A stretch of DNA of 64,000 bases, from positions 6,241 through 70,240 of the forward strand of contig CAYXDG010000006.1 of NCBI GenBank assembly GCA_964463655.1, read 5' to 3'. The position numbers and the translations under genes are program-made. The notes under the pieces are model-generated. The model was not told the origin of the DNA and made no database searches. It worked only from the letters and a program-made list of their open reading frames with translations. The stretch comes from Halothece sp964463655 (GTDB taxonomy: Bacteria; Cyanobacteriota; Cyanobacteriia; Cyanobacteriales; Rubidibacteraceae). Below are positions 1 to 8,384 of this stretch, piece by piece; within the stretch, counting starts at the first letter, position 1, and each line of letters starts with the position of its first letter.

Positions 1-1
1 C

Positions 2-649
2 CGCTTGCGCGATCGGCGCGTAAAGCGAGTGATTGCCCTGAATCCGATGATTAGTCATTTGTTTGGGGAGGAAGGATTAACTAACGTCACCATTCCTACC
101 CTGATGTTTAGCAGTAGTGAAGATGTCATTACACCGACTCTCACGAATCAACTCAAACCCTTTGCCCAACTTTCAGGTGAGAAGTATCTCCTCACTGCGA
201 TCGGAGCAACGCACATGAGTGTTACAGATATTCAGGGTCATCAGAGTGCTGTTGGACAAAATACCCTCGTTCCTGAACTGATGGGAAAAAATGCAGAACC
301 AGTCCGCAGTTTGATTCGTGGCACAACTTTGGCGTTTTTAAGGCAAAACAGCCATCAAGCAGAACAATATCAACCCTTCCTCACCCCAGAATATACCCAG
401 TTTCTCTCCACCCCTGATTTGTCCTTCCGTCTCACTCAGACAGTCTCTCCCAGTTTGAAGCCTTGGTTACAAGGGATTGACTGGACTCGTCAACGGTTTT
501 TAGTGCGAAAAGAGGAATGGCGCGATCGCCGACGCAGCACCCAAGTCGATTTAGATTTACCAAGATTGAGAAACCGAGAGGTCACCCATCAATCTTATCA
601 GGGAGAATTAGAAAAGATTTTCACGGATCTTTCTCGCACTCAGGGTTAA
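2..649 (+). CDS. Alpha/beta hydrolase, C-terminal part (cut by window edge)
   Basis: The reading frame is open from the first bases, so the true start lies upstream and only about the last 215 residues are visible. The stretch with ALNP, then PTLMFSSSEDVITP and a later GATHMS, looks like the last strand-loop segments of an alpha/beta hydrolase: the acid residue would be the Asp of SSEDVITP and the catalytic His the one in GATHMS. The nucleophile elbow is not in the window. The C-terminal part after about residue 110 is charged and matches the long tail of cyanobacterial predicted dienelactone-hydrolase-like proteins. Substrate unknown. The family call is inference from fold-level motifs. Confidence 0.6.
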   Translation, partial: RLRDRRVKRVIALNPMISHLFGEEGLTNVTIPTLMFSSSEDVITPTLTNQLKPFAQLSGEKYLLTAIGATHMSVTDIQGHQSAVGQNTLVPELMGKNAEPVRSLIRGTTLAFLRQNSHQAEQYQPFLTPEYTQFLSTPDLSFRLTQTVSPSLKPWLQGIDWTRQRFLVRKEEWRDRRRSTQVDLDLPRLRNREVTHQSYQGELEKIFTDLSRTQG

Positions 650-740
650 AAGCAAGTCTCTAAAACTTGTATGGCAATTTTCACTCTCATGAGGGACATT
701 TTAATTTGGATTCCTTGTTCCTTATTCTTGATGAATTGCC

Positions 741-768
741 AAATAACAAATAACGAATAACAAATAAC
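741..768. repeat. Heptamer tandem repeat (AAATAAC type), 4 copies
   Basis: Four 7-base units, AAATAAC twice, GAATAAC, then AAATAAC. On the other strand this is the TTTGTTA/TTGGTTA type seen at three other intergenic places in the window (29941, 45594, 56405). Such short heptamer repeats are well known in cyanobacteria. Non-coding, in the gap between two convergent genes. Confidence 0.8.
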
Positions 769-891
769 ATAATTAATTGTTGAGATAACAGCTTTTATGA
801 TTTGTAATCAATTGATCATTGATATGCTTAACATTATTTTTCTAATTCAGCCATTGGTTGATCGCCTCTTGTTGGAGTTGATGGCTAAAAA

Positions 892-908
892 GGTGGGCAA
901 AGCCCACC
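892..908. terminator. Hairpin terminator of the GGTGGGC family
   Basis: Perfect 7-bp stem GGTGGGC/GCCCACC with an AAA loop. Read on the minus strand it is followed by five T residues, so it should end the amidohydrolase transcript (stop at 926). The same stem occurs at 26665 and 58460, each time between convergent genes. Confidence 0.7.
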
Positions 909-925
909 CGACCAATTCTGAAATC

Positions 926-2317
926 CTAGCGAGTTGCTGCAACGGCGAGGTTTTCAGGAAGAAGATTCCGCAAGCGCTGACCGTACAAGTTTAAAGCATT
1001 ACCGCCTAGTAATAAAGCGAGGTAATCGCGATCGTAATCAGCGCTCGTGGCGGCATCGCTAACACAGCCTTCTAAAACACCATCCCAATGACCATAGTCG
1101 CCAGAGAAACAGGCGATATGTTTACCCATTTCACCCATTGCTTGCGGAATATAGGAAGGGCCTGGATCATCAGACTCAAAGGAAGCAAAGATTTGTCCCC
1201 GTCGGAAATAGTCTAAAGGATCGCGGTGACGCAAGTCGTAGTGTTCATAGAGGGTCTCATCATCAATATGAGTGGGATCGGTTTGCTTGTTCCAAAGCAG
1301 ATCAAACAAGTTCCGTGCTTGAGAGATGATGTTAACGTTGTTTTCGCTTCCCTGTTCTTGGATCATCAACTTGGTAAAGTCCATTAGAGAGGGACGATAG
1401 GGATTCTTGGGGTCAAAATCACGGATTCGTTTTTCCCAGTGTTCGTGGAACGCATGGGCGAGGTCTGGAATCCAACCGCAACCCCCTTCGAGGAAACCCA
1501 CTCGTAAAGTGGGGAACTGTTCAAACGCGCCATCAAACACCATTCGCGCTAAGGCTAGCTGCTGCTGGTTACGTTGCACAAAAATATGAGTGAGAACAAA
1601 GGTTTCGGTGTGATCTGCAATTCCACCAATCATATCCGAACCGGGTCCGCCGTGAATTCCTAAGCCAATGTCGAGATCGACTGCAGCTTGGAGAATGGGA
1701 CGGAAATCAGGGTGAGAAATTACTTTACAGGTGCGAATTTCAGGGAACGCATCGGGTGCTTTAGGATGGGGGATAGGAAGATTGGGCGCGACTGCCACTG
1801 AAATCATTCCCAGTTCGTTGACGCAGCGATACATTTCTTTCACTGCTTCTTCGACATCCTGTAAGCAAATGACCCCAATGGGTTGCAGGCGATTGTCATA
1901 GCCTTTGCAATCATCTGCCATGTAGTTGTTGTAGGCTTTACACAGTGCGATCGCGAGGTCTTTGTCTAAAATACTCGAAAAGATCAAATTTAATGTCCCG
2001 TAAATGGCATGAACATCAATTCCTTCCTGATCCATCTGTTCAATACGAATTTTATTGAACATCGCCCCCAATGTGGTATCAGGGTTAAGGGTGCGAAAAC
2101 CGCCTTTTCCTAATCCTTGGGGTTTGGGAAACATCCGCACGAAATCATTGGCTTTGGTTTGCGGATTCCAATCCACGACTCTAGCGCGTTGATCCCCTAA
2201 ACTATCCACCACTAACCCGATGCGATCACGGTATTCTGGTTCTAGATAATCCCGCATAATCAGGGGATTTTCTAATTTATGGGCATCTGCGTCAATAACT
2301 AATAAGCCGTTATACAT
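926..2317 (-). CDS. Amidohydrolase-family (Amidohydro_2) metal-dependent hydrolase
   Basis: A 463-residue TIM-barrel metal hydrolase of the amidohydrolase-2 type, the family of ACMSD-like decarboxylases. The N-terminus carries VIDADAH (residues 7-13), the place where these enzymes have the first metal-binding D/H-x-H motif; here Asp replaces the first His. Later motifs GIHGGPG and GFLEGGCGW, and CFSGDYGHWDG near the C-terminus with a possible metal Asp, fit the family. The ATG is preceded by GAGGAG. The gene follows the DUF962 gene with a 30-base gap, so the two are probably cotranscribed. The substrate is unknown; neighbours suggest lipid or acyl metabolism, which is inference. Confidence 0.75.
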   Translation of the reverse strand: MYNGLLVIDADAHKLENPLIMRDYLEPEYRDRIGLVVDSLGDQRARVVDWNPQTKANDFVRMFPKPQGLGKGGFRTLNPDTTLGAMFNKIRIEQMDQEGIDVHAIYGTLNLIFSSILDKDLAIALCKAYNNYMADDCKGYDNRLQPIGVICLQDVEEAVKEMYRCVNELGMISVAVAPNLPIPHPKAPDAFPEIRTCKVISHPDFRPILQAAVDLDIGLGIHGGPGSDMIGGIADHTETFVLTHIFVQRNQQQLALARMVFDGAFEQFPTLRVGFLEGGCGWIPDLAHAFHEHWEKRIRDFDPKNPYRPSLMDFTKLMIQEQGSENNVNIISQARNLFDLLWNKQTDPTHIDDETLYEHYDLRHRDPLDYFRRGQIFASFESDDPGPSYIPQAMGEMGKHIACFSGDYGHWDGVLEGCVSDAATSADYDRDYLALLLGGNALNLYGQRLRNLLPENLAVAATR

Positions 2318-2347
2318 TAATGAAGACTCCTCACAAAGGTTTTCTAT

Positions 2348-2668
2348 TTAATTGGATTGTTGTTTGGTTGGTTGAAATAGCTGACGTAAACCAAACCAAT
2401 TTTCAAATGACCAAGCCATCGAAATTAAAATCACGATTCCTGGATATTGTTTGAACGCTGGTTCATTTTTTTCAAAAACAATGTGTCCCCCAATAGCTAA
2501 CACTTGGGTCAAGACACCGCAAAGTAGGGCAATTCGCCAATCGATAAATAAATAAGCGATTCCGACGAACACAAGGATATTAACAATGTGGTGCAAAGCC
2601 TGATTAATTGGGTTTTGATGACTTGCAAGGAAATGTGCTTTTGCTTGTTGGAAGTAACTCAACGTCAC
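2348..2668 (-). CDS. Mpo1-like (DUF962) small membrane protein
   Basis: A 106-residue protein with two to three hydrophobic segments and the conserved His motifs of the DUF962/Mpo1 family: HxNPxNxxLHH (residues about 17-27) and GGHIVFEKNEPA (about 61-72). Yeast Mpo1 is an Fe-dependent dioxygenase in alpha-oxidation of 2-hydroxy fatty acids at the ER; bacterial members are mostly uncharacterised. GTG start with AAGGAGA just upstream. It sits between a fatty-acid hydroxylase gene and an amidohydrolase on the same strand, a setting consistent with hydroxy-fatty-acid turnover, although that role is inferred. Confidence 0.8.
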   Translation of the reverse strand: MTLSYFQQAKAHFLASHQNPINQALHHIVNILVFVGIAYLFIDWRIALLCGVLTQVLAIGGHIVFEKNEPAFKQYPGIVILISMAWSFENWFGLRQLFQPTKQQSN

Positions 2669-2777
2669 TCTCCTTATTCACTGATGTTGAGATTCTACCT
2701 GACCAAGATACTACTTGATGCTGAGAATAATCTGAGCAAAAGATTAAGTTTTTCAAATCTTTTGTAACCGTTTTATC

Positions 2778-3260
2778 CTACCACCACTTTAGGGCAAAAT
2801 ACCCAGTTTGTTGGGACAGTTCTTCTTCTGTCAACCAGTCCACCAGCTTATATGTTCCAAAGACATGATCCCACCAATCGACTCCTAAACCAAAGTTATG
2901 ATGCCACATTCCGTATTTATGATGGACATAGTGAACGGGCATTTTCATCCAGAAGCATTTGGTGGGGTTTTCGTGCTGGAGTTGATGGGCATAAGCAGAG
3001 AAAATCGAGTAACACAGCGCACCCGCTAGCCAACCCATTCCCACTTCCCAAGAGATGAAAAATGGCAATAACATCGCGATCGCGCTACCCTTTACATAGT
3101 CTAGAAACTCCCACAGCACCCCTTGTCCTTCATTACGGCGATGGTGGTCGCGGTGGCGTTCCCCCAGTTTCTGCGAGGCGTGCATCAGCCGATGAATCCA
3201 GTATTCCACGAAACTGGCAACAACAAAAGCGCTAATTAAACTAATACTCAGAGCAATCAT
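2778..3260 (-). CDS. Fatty acid hydroxylase / sterol desaturase superfamily protein
   Basis: An integral-membrane di-iron oxygenase of the FA_hydroxylase family. The His clusters are all present: HRLMH (about 23-27), HRDHH (36-40), an AHQLQH segment (about 92-96), and HYVHHKYGMWHHNFG (about 110-124). Hydrophobic stretches separate the boxes. The ATG at 3260 is chosen because GAGGG lies 8 bases ahead; a GTG 15 bases upstream is possible. The stop of the JmjC gene lies only 23 bases upstream, so the two form an operon. Related enzymes include carotenoid hydroxylases (CrtR/CrtZ type) and 2-hydroxylases of fatty acids. The substrate cannot be assigned from sequence. Confidence 0.8.
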   Translation of the reverse strand: MIALSISLISAFVVASFVEYWIHRLMHASQKLGERHRDHHRRNEGQGVLWEFLDYVKGSAIAMLLPFFISWEVGMGWLAGALCYSIFSAYAHQLQHENPTKCFWMKMPVHYVHHKYGMWHHNFGLGVDWWDHVFGTYKLVDWLTEEELSQQTGYFALKWW

Positions 3261-3283
3261 AATTTTAACCCTCACACTCTCTC

Positions 3284-4207
3284 TTAAATTTTATACAACA
3301 TTTGTTTGATGATCTTCCAACTCGGTTGTTTTAAAAATTGTTTAATTGTTCCCAGCGCGATCGGGGCAAGTGCTAAGATATTACCGATCACCAGTCGCCA
3401 CCGTTGCCAAGATAAATAATTTTCTAGTGTGGGGGAGACTTGCCAAAATCGACTAACCGAACAGGACATTTCATCTTCTTCTAAAGTCGTAATTTCATGC
3501 CACCATCCCACAGGAATAAATAGCACTTCTCCCGCTTCTAAGATAATGGTTTCTTGCTGTTTTTGGGCGGTTTCAAATTTAGGAAATGTTTGAAAATCAG
3601 CATTTTCAATATCCACCCGACTATAACAAGCTCGTAGTTTCAAACCGTGACGTAAATGTGTCCAGATCGAAAACGGATATAAATTTTCAGTGACCGTTGG
3701 CGGAAATAGAACTACTTTTTTCTTGCCATAAAGTTGGCAGATTGTCCCATCAACAATATCATAATGGAGAGAAGAAGTATGTCCCCCATGTCCCATATAC
3801 ATCCGATAACCTGTGATTGGTTTTAATTTCAGTTTTGCTCCTAATTCCTGTAAAGAATTAATCTGGCTTAAGGGGGTATTTTCTAGAGAAGCCTTTGCTA
3901 AATAAATGTCTTCTGTTTTAGCTTGACCATTTCGCAACATTCGGGCATACTCTGAAAATAGCATCGGTTTGAGGTCAACGCCACTGCCAATGCTTTGCCA
4001 TTGCTGTTTATCCTGTTGATAGCGCTGCTGTCCATAGTAGCGGACTAAAAATTCTTGCTCTGCGATCGCATTACACAAATAGTCTAAACTCCAATGAGCA
4101 TCTTCGGCAAGCAATCCAGTTAAAACTAAAGGCTGATTCTTTTTTTGATATAATTCTAAGAAACTCTCAGGGGAGATTTCAGAGATATCAACTTTCGGAA
4201 TTGACAT
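3284..4207 (-). CDS. JmjC/cupin_8-type Fe(II) 2-oxoglutarate oxygenase
   Basis: 307 residues. The facial triad of the JmjC/cupin-like family is visible as HYD (His148, Asp150) and GWWHE (His237), with a basic patch GKKKVVLFPP around 161-170 and the typical EAGEVLFIPVGWWH signature. Such enzymes hydroxylate proteins or small molecules using Fe(II) and 2-oxoglutarate. The ATG at 4207 is preferred over an upstream GTG at 4234, because a TATAAT -10 element on this strand at 4239-4244 would put the transcript start right at the GTG. It is the first gene of a leftward operon and is divergent from the GH3-like gene. Confidence 0.75.
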   Translation of the reverse strand: MSIPKVDISEISPESFLELYQKKNQPLVLTGLLAEDAHWSLDYLCNAIAEQEFLVRYYGQQRYQQDKQQWQSIGSGVDLKPMLFSEYARMLRNGQAKTEDIYLAKASLENTPLSQINSLQELGAKLKLKPITGYRMYMGHGGHTSSLHYDIVDGTICQLYGKKKVVLFPPTVTENLYPFSIWTHLRHGLKLRACYSRVDIENADFQTFPKFETAQKQQETIILEAGEVLFIPVGWWHEITTLEEDEMSCSVSRFWQVSPTLENYLSWQRWRLVIGNILALAPIALGTIKQFLKQPSWKIIKQMLYKI

Positions 4208-4237
4208 TATCTTCTGACGTTCAAAACTCTGCACAAA

Positions 4238-4244
4238 TATTATA
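4238..4244. promoter_or_regulatory. Overlapping -10 elements of a divergent promoter
   Basis: The seven bases TATTATA hold TATTAT reading rightward (4238-4243) and TATAAT reading leftward (4239-4244). The two start codons, 4207 leftward and 4257 rightward, are only about 50 bases apart, so both genes must be driven from this spot. The rightward leader would be very short (about 6-8 bases). Transcript starts are inferred. Confidence 0.45.
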
Positions 4245-4256
4245 CCTTTAACGCTG

Positions 4257-5939
4257 ATGTCTAATTTTTTATTGAATACTTTAAAAATTGCCTCTCAAGT
4301 TGCTAAGTTTCAATTTGAACAAGAAACAAAGGCAGTTTCTGAGACACAAGCGAAGTTTCTCAAAACTGTTTTAAAGTCCCATCAAGAGACAGTTTTGGGC
4401 AAGGAAGAAAAACTGGAGGCAATTCAAACTATTGATGAATTTCGATCGCGCATTCGAGTTCGTTCCTATGCTAATTATGAACCATATATTGATCGCATGG
4501 CACAAGGAGAAGAAAATATCTTGACGCGCGATCGCGTTACCTATTTTAACACCACCAGTGGCTCAACGGGCAAACAAAAACTCATTCCAGTGACCCGAAA
4601 ATTCCAAAACTCATTAGGAAAAGCCAATTTAGTGAGTATTGGTTTTCTCAATAGTGCTTTAAAAAAACAAGGGAAACAGTTGGGAAAACTCCTGCTAACC
4701 AATAGTACAGATATTTCTGGTTATACCACTGGGGGAATTCCTTATGGGAGTGGATCTGCTGGCGTTTTAAAGATGGGAAAATGGGTCTATCAACAACTGT
4801 TTGCAAACCCTTATGAAACCCTCCAAATTCGTGATAGTATTGCCCGTCACTATATCTCTCTCCTGTTTGCGTTACAGAGTCCAAGTTTGGGAGGAATGGC
4901 TGCTAACTTTCCCATGTTAATTCTTCGCACTTGCCAATACTTAGAACAATATAGCAAAGATTTAATTCATGACTTAAAGTTTGGTAAAATTCCCACATGG
5001 CTGAATCTAGAATCTCATCTTAGAAACCAATTGGAAAAACAACTCTTTCCACAACCGCAACGTGCAGAAGAGTTAGAAATGATCCTCAAGTCCCAAGGAT
5101 ATTTAACCCCGAAAAAAGTTTGGCAAAACTTGTCTTATGTTGCCACAGCTAGAGGAGGAACATCTGATTTTTATCTGCAACGTTTCCTCGATTATTTTGA
5201 GGATACCTCAGTTTTTGGCGCTGCTTATACCTCCGCAGAAGCCACTTATAGCATTTATCCAGATGTTAATATTGATGGGAGTGTTTTAGCAGTGGGAACG
5301 GGTTTTTTTGAGTTTATTCCTGAAACAGAAATAAATACTGATTATCCTAATACCCTTCTCGCAACAGAAGTGGAAGTGGGAAAACGTTATCGTATTCTTG
5401 TCACCAACTATAATGGTTTTTATCGTTATGATAATGGCGATGTTGTGGAAGTAGCTGGGTTTTATAATCAAGCACCTTTAATTGTTTTTCGTTATCGTCA
5501 AGGAGGGATTATTTCCTCAACGGTAGAAAAAACAACAGAAGCTCATGCAGTGGAAGTCATGCGATGTTTACAGATTGAATTTAGTCTAATTCTAGAAGAC
5601 TTTTGTATCACGCTTTCGGAAAAAGAAACCCCTGCTCATTATATCCTGAATATTGAACTGACCACGGAAGAAAATGTTCCTGATTGGCATAAATTTCTAG
5701 AACGATTTGATGAACTTCTCAAAGAAATTAACCCTCGTTATGGCGCAAAACGTCAAGAATTAGTTCCTCCCCCACGCTTACATTTATTAGGCAAGGGAAG
5801 TTTTGATGTTGTGCGTAAACGTCAACGAGAAAAGGGAATTCCAGACTCACAATTAAAGTTTCCTCATATTAGTGAAGACCGCAGTTTAGTTGCTGGGTTA
5901 CAAGTTTTAGAAGAGTATCAATTGTCTGATGGCGAGTGA
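4257..5939 (+). CDS. GH3-family acyl-adenylating (acyl acid-amido synthetase-like) protein
   Basis: 560 residues, the usual length of GH3 proteins. The ATP-binding motif FNTTSGSTGKQKLIP lies at about residues 96-110, followed by GTSDFYLQ, the YTSAEATY segment (about 325-332), and a FYRYDNGDVVEV motif (about 389-400), all hallmarks of the GH3 branch of the ANL adenylating superfamily. Plant GH3 enzymes conjugate amino acids to jasmonate or auxin; bacterial members have unknown substrates but the same two-step chemistry is expected (adenylation, then amide formation). Divergent from an operon of oxygenases acting on acyl-like substrates. Ends in TGA. Confidence 0.85.
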   Translation: MSNFLLNTLKIASQVAKFQFEQETKAVSETQAKFLKTVLKSHQETVLGKEEKLEAIQTIDEFRSRIRVRSYANYEPYIDRMAQGEENILTRDRVTYFNTTSGSTGKQKLIPVTRKFQNSLGKANLVSIGFLNSALKKQGKQLGKLLLTNSTDISGYTTGGIPYGSGSAGVLKMGKWVYQQLFANPYETLQIRDSIARHYISLLFALQSPSLGGMAANFPMLILRTCQYLEQYSKDLIHDLKFGKIPTWLNLESHLRNQLEKQLFPQPQRAEELEMILKSQGYLTPKKVWQNLSYVATARGGTSDFYLQRFLDYFEDTSVFGAAYTSAEATYSIYPDVNIDGSVLAVGTGFFEFIPETEINTDYPNTLLATEVEVGKRYRILVTNYNGFYRYDNGDVVEVAGFYNQAPLIVFRYRQGGIISSTVEKTTEAHAVEVMRCLQIEFSLILEDFCITLSEKETPAHYILNIELTTEENVPDWHKFLERFDELLKEINPRYGAKRQELVPPPRLHLLGKGSFDVVRKRQREKGIPDSQLKFPHISEDRSLVAGLQVLEEYQLSDGE

Positions 5940-6112
5940 TCAGAGTTTACTATATCTAGATCACATACTATTATGTTATGAATAACAATATACTGTCTTC
6001 AAAAACAAGAACTGTAGTTGATTGAGGCGAAATTGAGTGAGAAATCGCAAGAAGAAAGGAGAGAGGGAGATGGTGCTGGGAGAGCATTTGCTCTAAAATA
6101 TTTTCCGTGAGC

Positions 6113-6143
6113 TAGACTTTCCCTCTAATCTGCACGTTATAAT
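6113..6143 (+). promoter_or_regulatory. Putative sigma-70 promoter
   Basis: A perfect TATAAT at 6138-6143 lies about 42 bases before the ATG of the next gene, with a weak -35 match (TAGACT) 19 bases upstream. The 245-base gap after the GH3 gene holds nothing else I recognise. Confidence 0.4.
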
Positions 6144-6184
6144 TTGTTACGGAAGCTAATATTGTTTATTATTTGCATTATTTT

Positions 6185-6529
6185 ATGAGTAATCCTGCTC
6201 TACACGCCTTCTATGTAGGTCGCGCCTTTGCTGAGGTACTTGGGGAACGGTTGGAAGATACTGTCACCAATGGACTGAGTGAACTGGGTCAACTAGAAGC
6301 TAAACAGCGAGAAGCGATGCGAGAATTTGTGGAAGAAGTGATGGCTCGCGCTGAGAAAAACGAAGGTCAATCGGTTTCAACCAGCACTCAACCCACTACT
6401 TCCACGCGATCGCAAGCCAGCAAACGTTCTCCCGAAGACATTCAAGCGATGGTGGATGAATTACGAGCTTCGATCGCCAGCTTAAGGACAGAACTAAACG
6501 CCTACAAAAGTCAAAAAGGATCATCTTAA
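6185..6529 (+). CDS. Small conserved cyanobacterial coiled-coil protein (DUF6825/phasin-like)
   Basis: 114 residues from the ATG at 6185; a TTG 12 bases upstream is less likely. The N-terminal half (SNPALHAFYVGRAFAEVLGE onward) is a conserved cyanobacterial amphipathic helix segment rich in Glu and Arg; the middle is Ser/Thr/Gln rich; the last 30 residues (EDIQAMVDELRASIASLRTEL) predict a coiled coil. The layout of helix, polar linker and coiled coil resembles phasin-like proteins such as the one at 11289. It precedes the ABC1 kinase gene by 49 bases. Function unknown. Confidence 0.7.
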   Translation: MSNPALHAFYVGRAFAEVLGERLEDTVTNGLSELGQLEAKQREAMREFVEEVMARAEKNEGQSVSTSTQPTTSTRSQASKRSPEDIQAMVDELRASIASLRTELNAYKSQKGSS

Positions 6530-6578
6530 AAAGTTTACTTATCCCTCTATCGCCAAAACGCTATCAAGGAATCGTGCT

Positions 6579-8324
6579 GTGTCTGCACTCTCTGAGAAAT
6601 CAAATCAGTCTCTAAACCAACCCGTTATTCCAGCTTCTTCACCAGCCCCAGAAGCAGGGAAAAAAGCCTATCGTTGGAATCAAGAAAACTACTCTCGCAA
6701 CCGTCGGCGTTTCGACATCTGGTTATTTGTCCTTTCTGTGATCTTTAAGCTCTGGTTAGAGGACAAAGAATGGAGCTATATCGGCGGTTACACAAAGGAA
6801 AAGAAGAAAACTCGGCGAAAAGCAAGAGCAGCTTGGATTCGGGAAAGTTTTCTCGAACTCGGTCCGACTTTTATTAAGGTTGGTCAATTATTCTCCACTC
6901 GCGCCGATATTTTTCCCAGTGAGTATGTTGAAGAGCTATCTAAGCTCCAAGACCGCGTCCCTGCTTTTGATTTTGAGCAAGTGGCAGCGATTATCAAGGA
7001 AGACTTAGGAAAACCAGTTGAGCAAGTGTTTCAAAGTTTTGACCCCACCCCGCTAGCTGCTGCGAGCTTAGGACAAGTTCACAAAGCGCAACTCCAAAAC
7101 GGAGAAACAGTGGTGGTGAAAGTCCAACGACCAGGCTTGAAAAAATTATTCACCATTGATTTAGCGATTCTCAAACGCATTGCCCGTTATTTTCAAAATC
7201 ATCCTCGTTGGGGAAAAGGACGGGATTGGGTGGGCATTTATGACGAATGTTGTCGCATTCTTTGGGAAGAAGCGGATTACCTCAATGAAGGACGCAATGC
7301 AGATACCTTTCGCCGTAATTTCCAAAATTACGATCGCGTGCGTGTGCCGAGGGTGTTTTGGCGCTATACTTCATTACGGGTGCTAACCCTAGAGTATCTC
7401 CCAGGGATTAAAGTTAGCCATCATGAGGCTCTAGAAGCAGCAGGCATCGATCGCAGCATGATTGCTCGTTTGGGCGCGGAAACCTATCTCCAACAATTGC
7501 TTTATGACGGCTTCTTTCATGCCGATCCTCACCCAGGCAATCTGGCTGTAAGCACCCAAGGCCAACTCATTTTTTACGATTTTGGCATGATGGGACGGAT
7601 TAAGAGCAATGTTCGGGAAAACTTAATGGAAACCCTTTTTGGGATTGCGGAAAAAAATGGCGATCGCGTCCTCAATTCTTTAATTGAATTAGGTGCTCTG
7701 GCTCCAGTTGGTGATACCAGTGCAGTGCGACGATCCATTCAATATATGCTCGATCACTTTATGGACGAGCCATTTGAGGAACAATCAGTGGCTGAAATCA
7801 GTGATGACCTCTATGAAATCGCCTACAACAACCCCTTCCGCTTCCCTGCCACCTTTACCTTTGTCATGAGGGCGTTTTCTACCCTAGAAGGAGTCGGGAA
7901 AACCCTCGACCCTGAATTTAACTTCATGGCAGTGGCTCAACCTTATGCAATGGAACTTATGAACAGTAACGGTTACGATAACGGTCAAACCTTTCTCGAT
8001 GAAATTGGGCGACAAGCGGCCCAAGTCAGTTCAACTGCCCTCGGCTTACCCCGTCGCTTAGAAGAAACAATTGATAAACTAGAGAGAGGAGATTTGCGCT
8101 TGCGAGTGAGATCGATCGAAAGCGATCGCCTTCTCAGGCGGATGAGCACTGTGCAATTAGGCACAAACTACACGCTGCTGATTGTGGCTTTTACAATTTC
8201 AGCAACCATTCTTGTGGTTAACGAATTGATCACTTTAGCAGTGATTATGGCTCTAGCTGCTGGTGCTTCCGCATTGGCCTTGATGCGCCTATTAAAACGA
8301 CTCGATCGCTGGGATCGAATGTAA
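6579..8324 (+). CDS. ABC1/UbiB-family atypical protein kinase-like ATPase
   Basis: 581 residues with the full set of ABC1 (AarF/UbiB) motifs: IKVGQ (99-103), the Ala-rich loop LAAASLGQVH (159-168), VVVKVQRPG with the ATP-site Lys181, the ExD segment WEEADY (about 229-234), HADPHPGN (314-321) and YDFG (333-336). Two hydrophobic helices at about 527-570 anchor it in a membrane. The family supports quinone or tocopherol synthesis and plastoglobule functions in plants. GTG start at 6579 with AAGGA 8 bases ahead. Likely cotranscribed with the small protein upstream; a PP2C phosphatase follows 60 bases downstream. Confidence 0.9.
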   Translation: MSALSEKSNQSLNQPVIPASSPAPEAGKKAYRWNQENYSRNRRRFDIWLFVLSVIFKLWLEDKEWSYIGGYTKEKKKTRRKARAAWIRESFLELGPTFIKVGQLFSTRADIFPSEYVEELSKLQDRVPAFDFEQVAAIIKEDLGKPVEQVFQSFDPTPLAAASLGQVHKAQLQNGETVVVKVQRPGLKKLFTIDLAILKRIARYFQNHPRWGKGRDWVGIYDECCRILWEEADYLNEGRNADTFRRNFQNYDRVRVPRVFWRYTSLRVLTLEYLPGIKVSHHEALEAAGIDRSMIARLGAETYLQQLLYDGFFHADPHPGNLAVSTQGQLIFYDFGMMGRIKSNVRENLMETLFGIAEKNGDRVLNSLIELGALAPVGDTSAVRRSIQYMLDHFMDEPFEEQSVAEISDDLYEIAYNNPFRFPATFTFVMRAFSTLEGVGKTLDPEFNFMAVAQPYAMELMNSNGYDNGQTFLDEIGRQAAQVSSTALGLPRRLEETIDKLERGDLRLRVRSIESDRLLRRMSTVQLGTNYTLLIVAFTISATILVVNELITLAVIMALAAGASALALMRLLKRLDRWDRM

Positions 8325-8384
8325 TAAATTGGTCAAATAAACCTGTTATTTTTATTTTGTACATTGGTTATTCAAAAAAAAGCT

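Noticed and set aside
797..994. 65-residue open frame on the plus strand
   Set aside because: It runs through the terminator hairpin into the 3' end of the amidohydrolase gene and has no ribosome site or family likeness.
2320..2340. ACTCCTCAC stretch as a Yfr1 small RNA
   Set aside because: It is the complement of the ribosome-binding site of the amidohydrolase gene, and the flanking stems of Yfr1 are missing.
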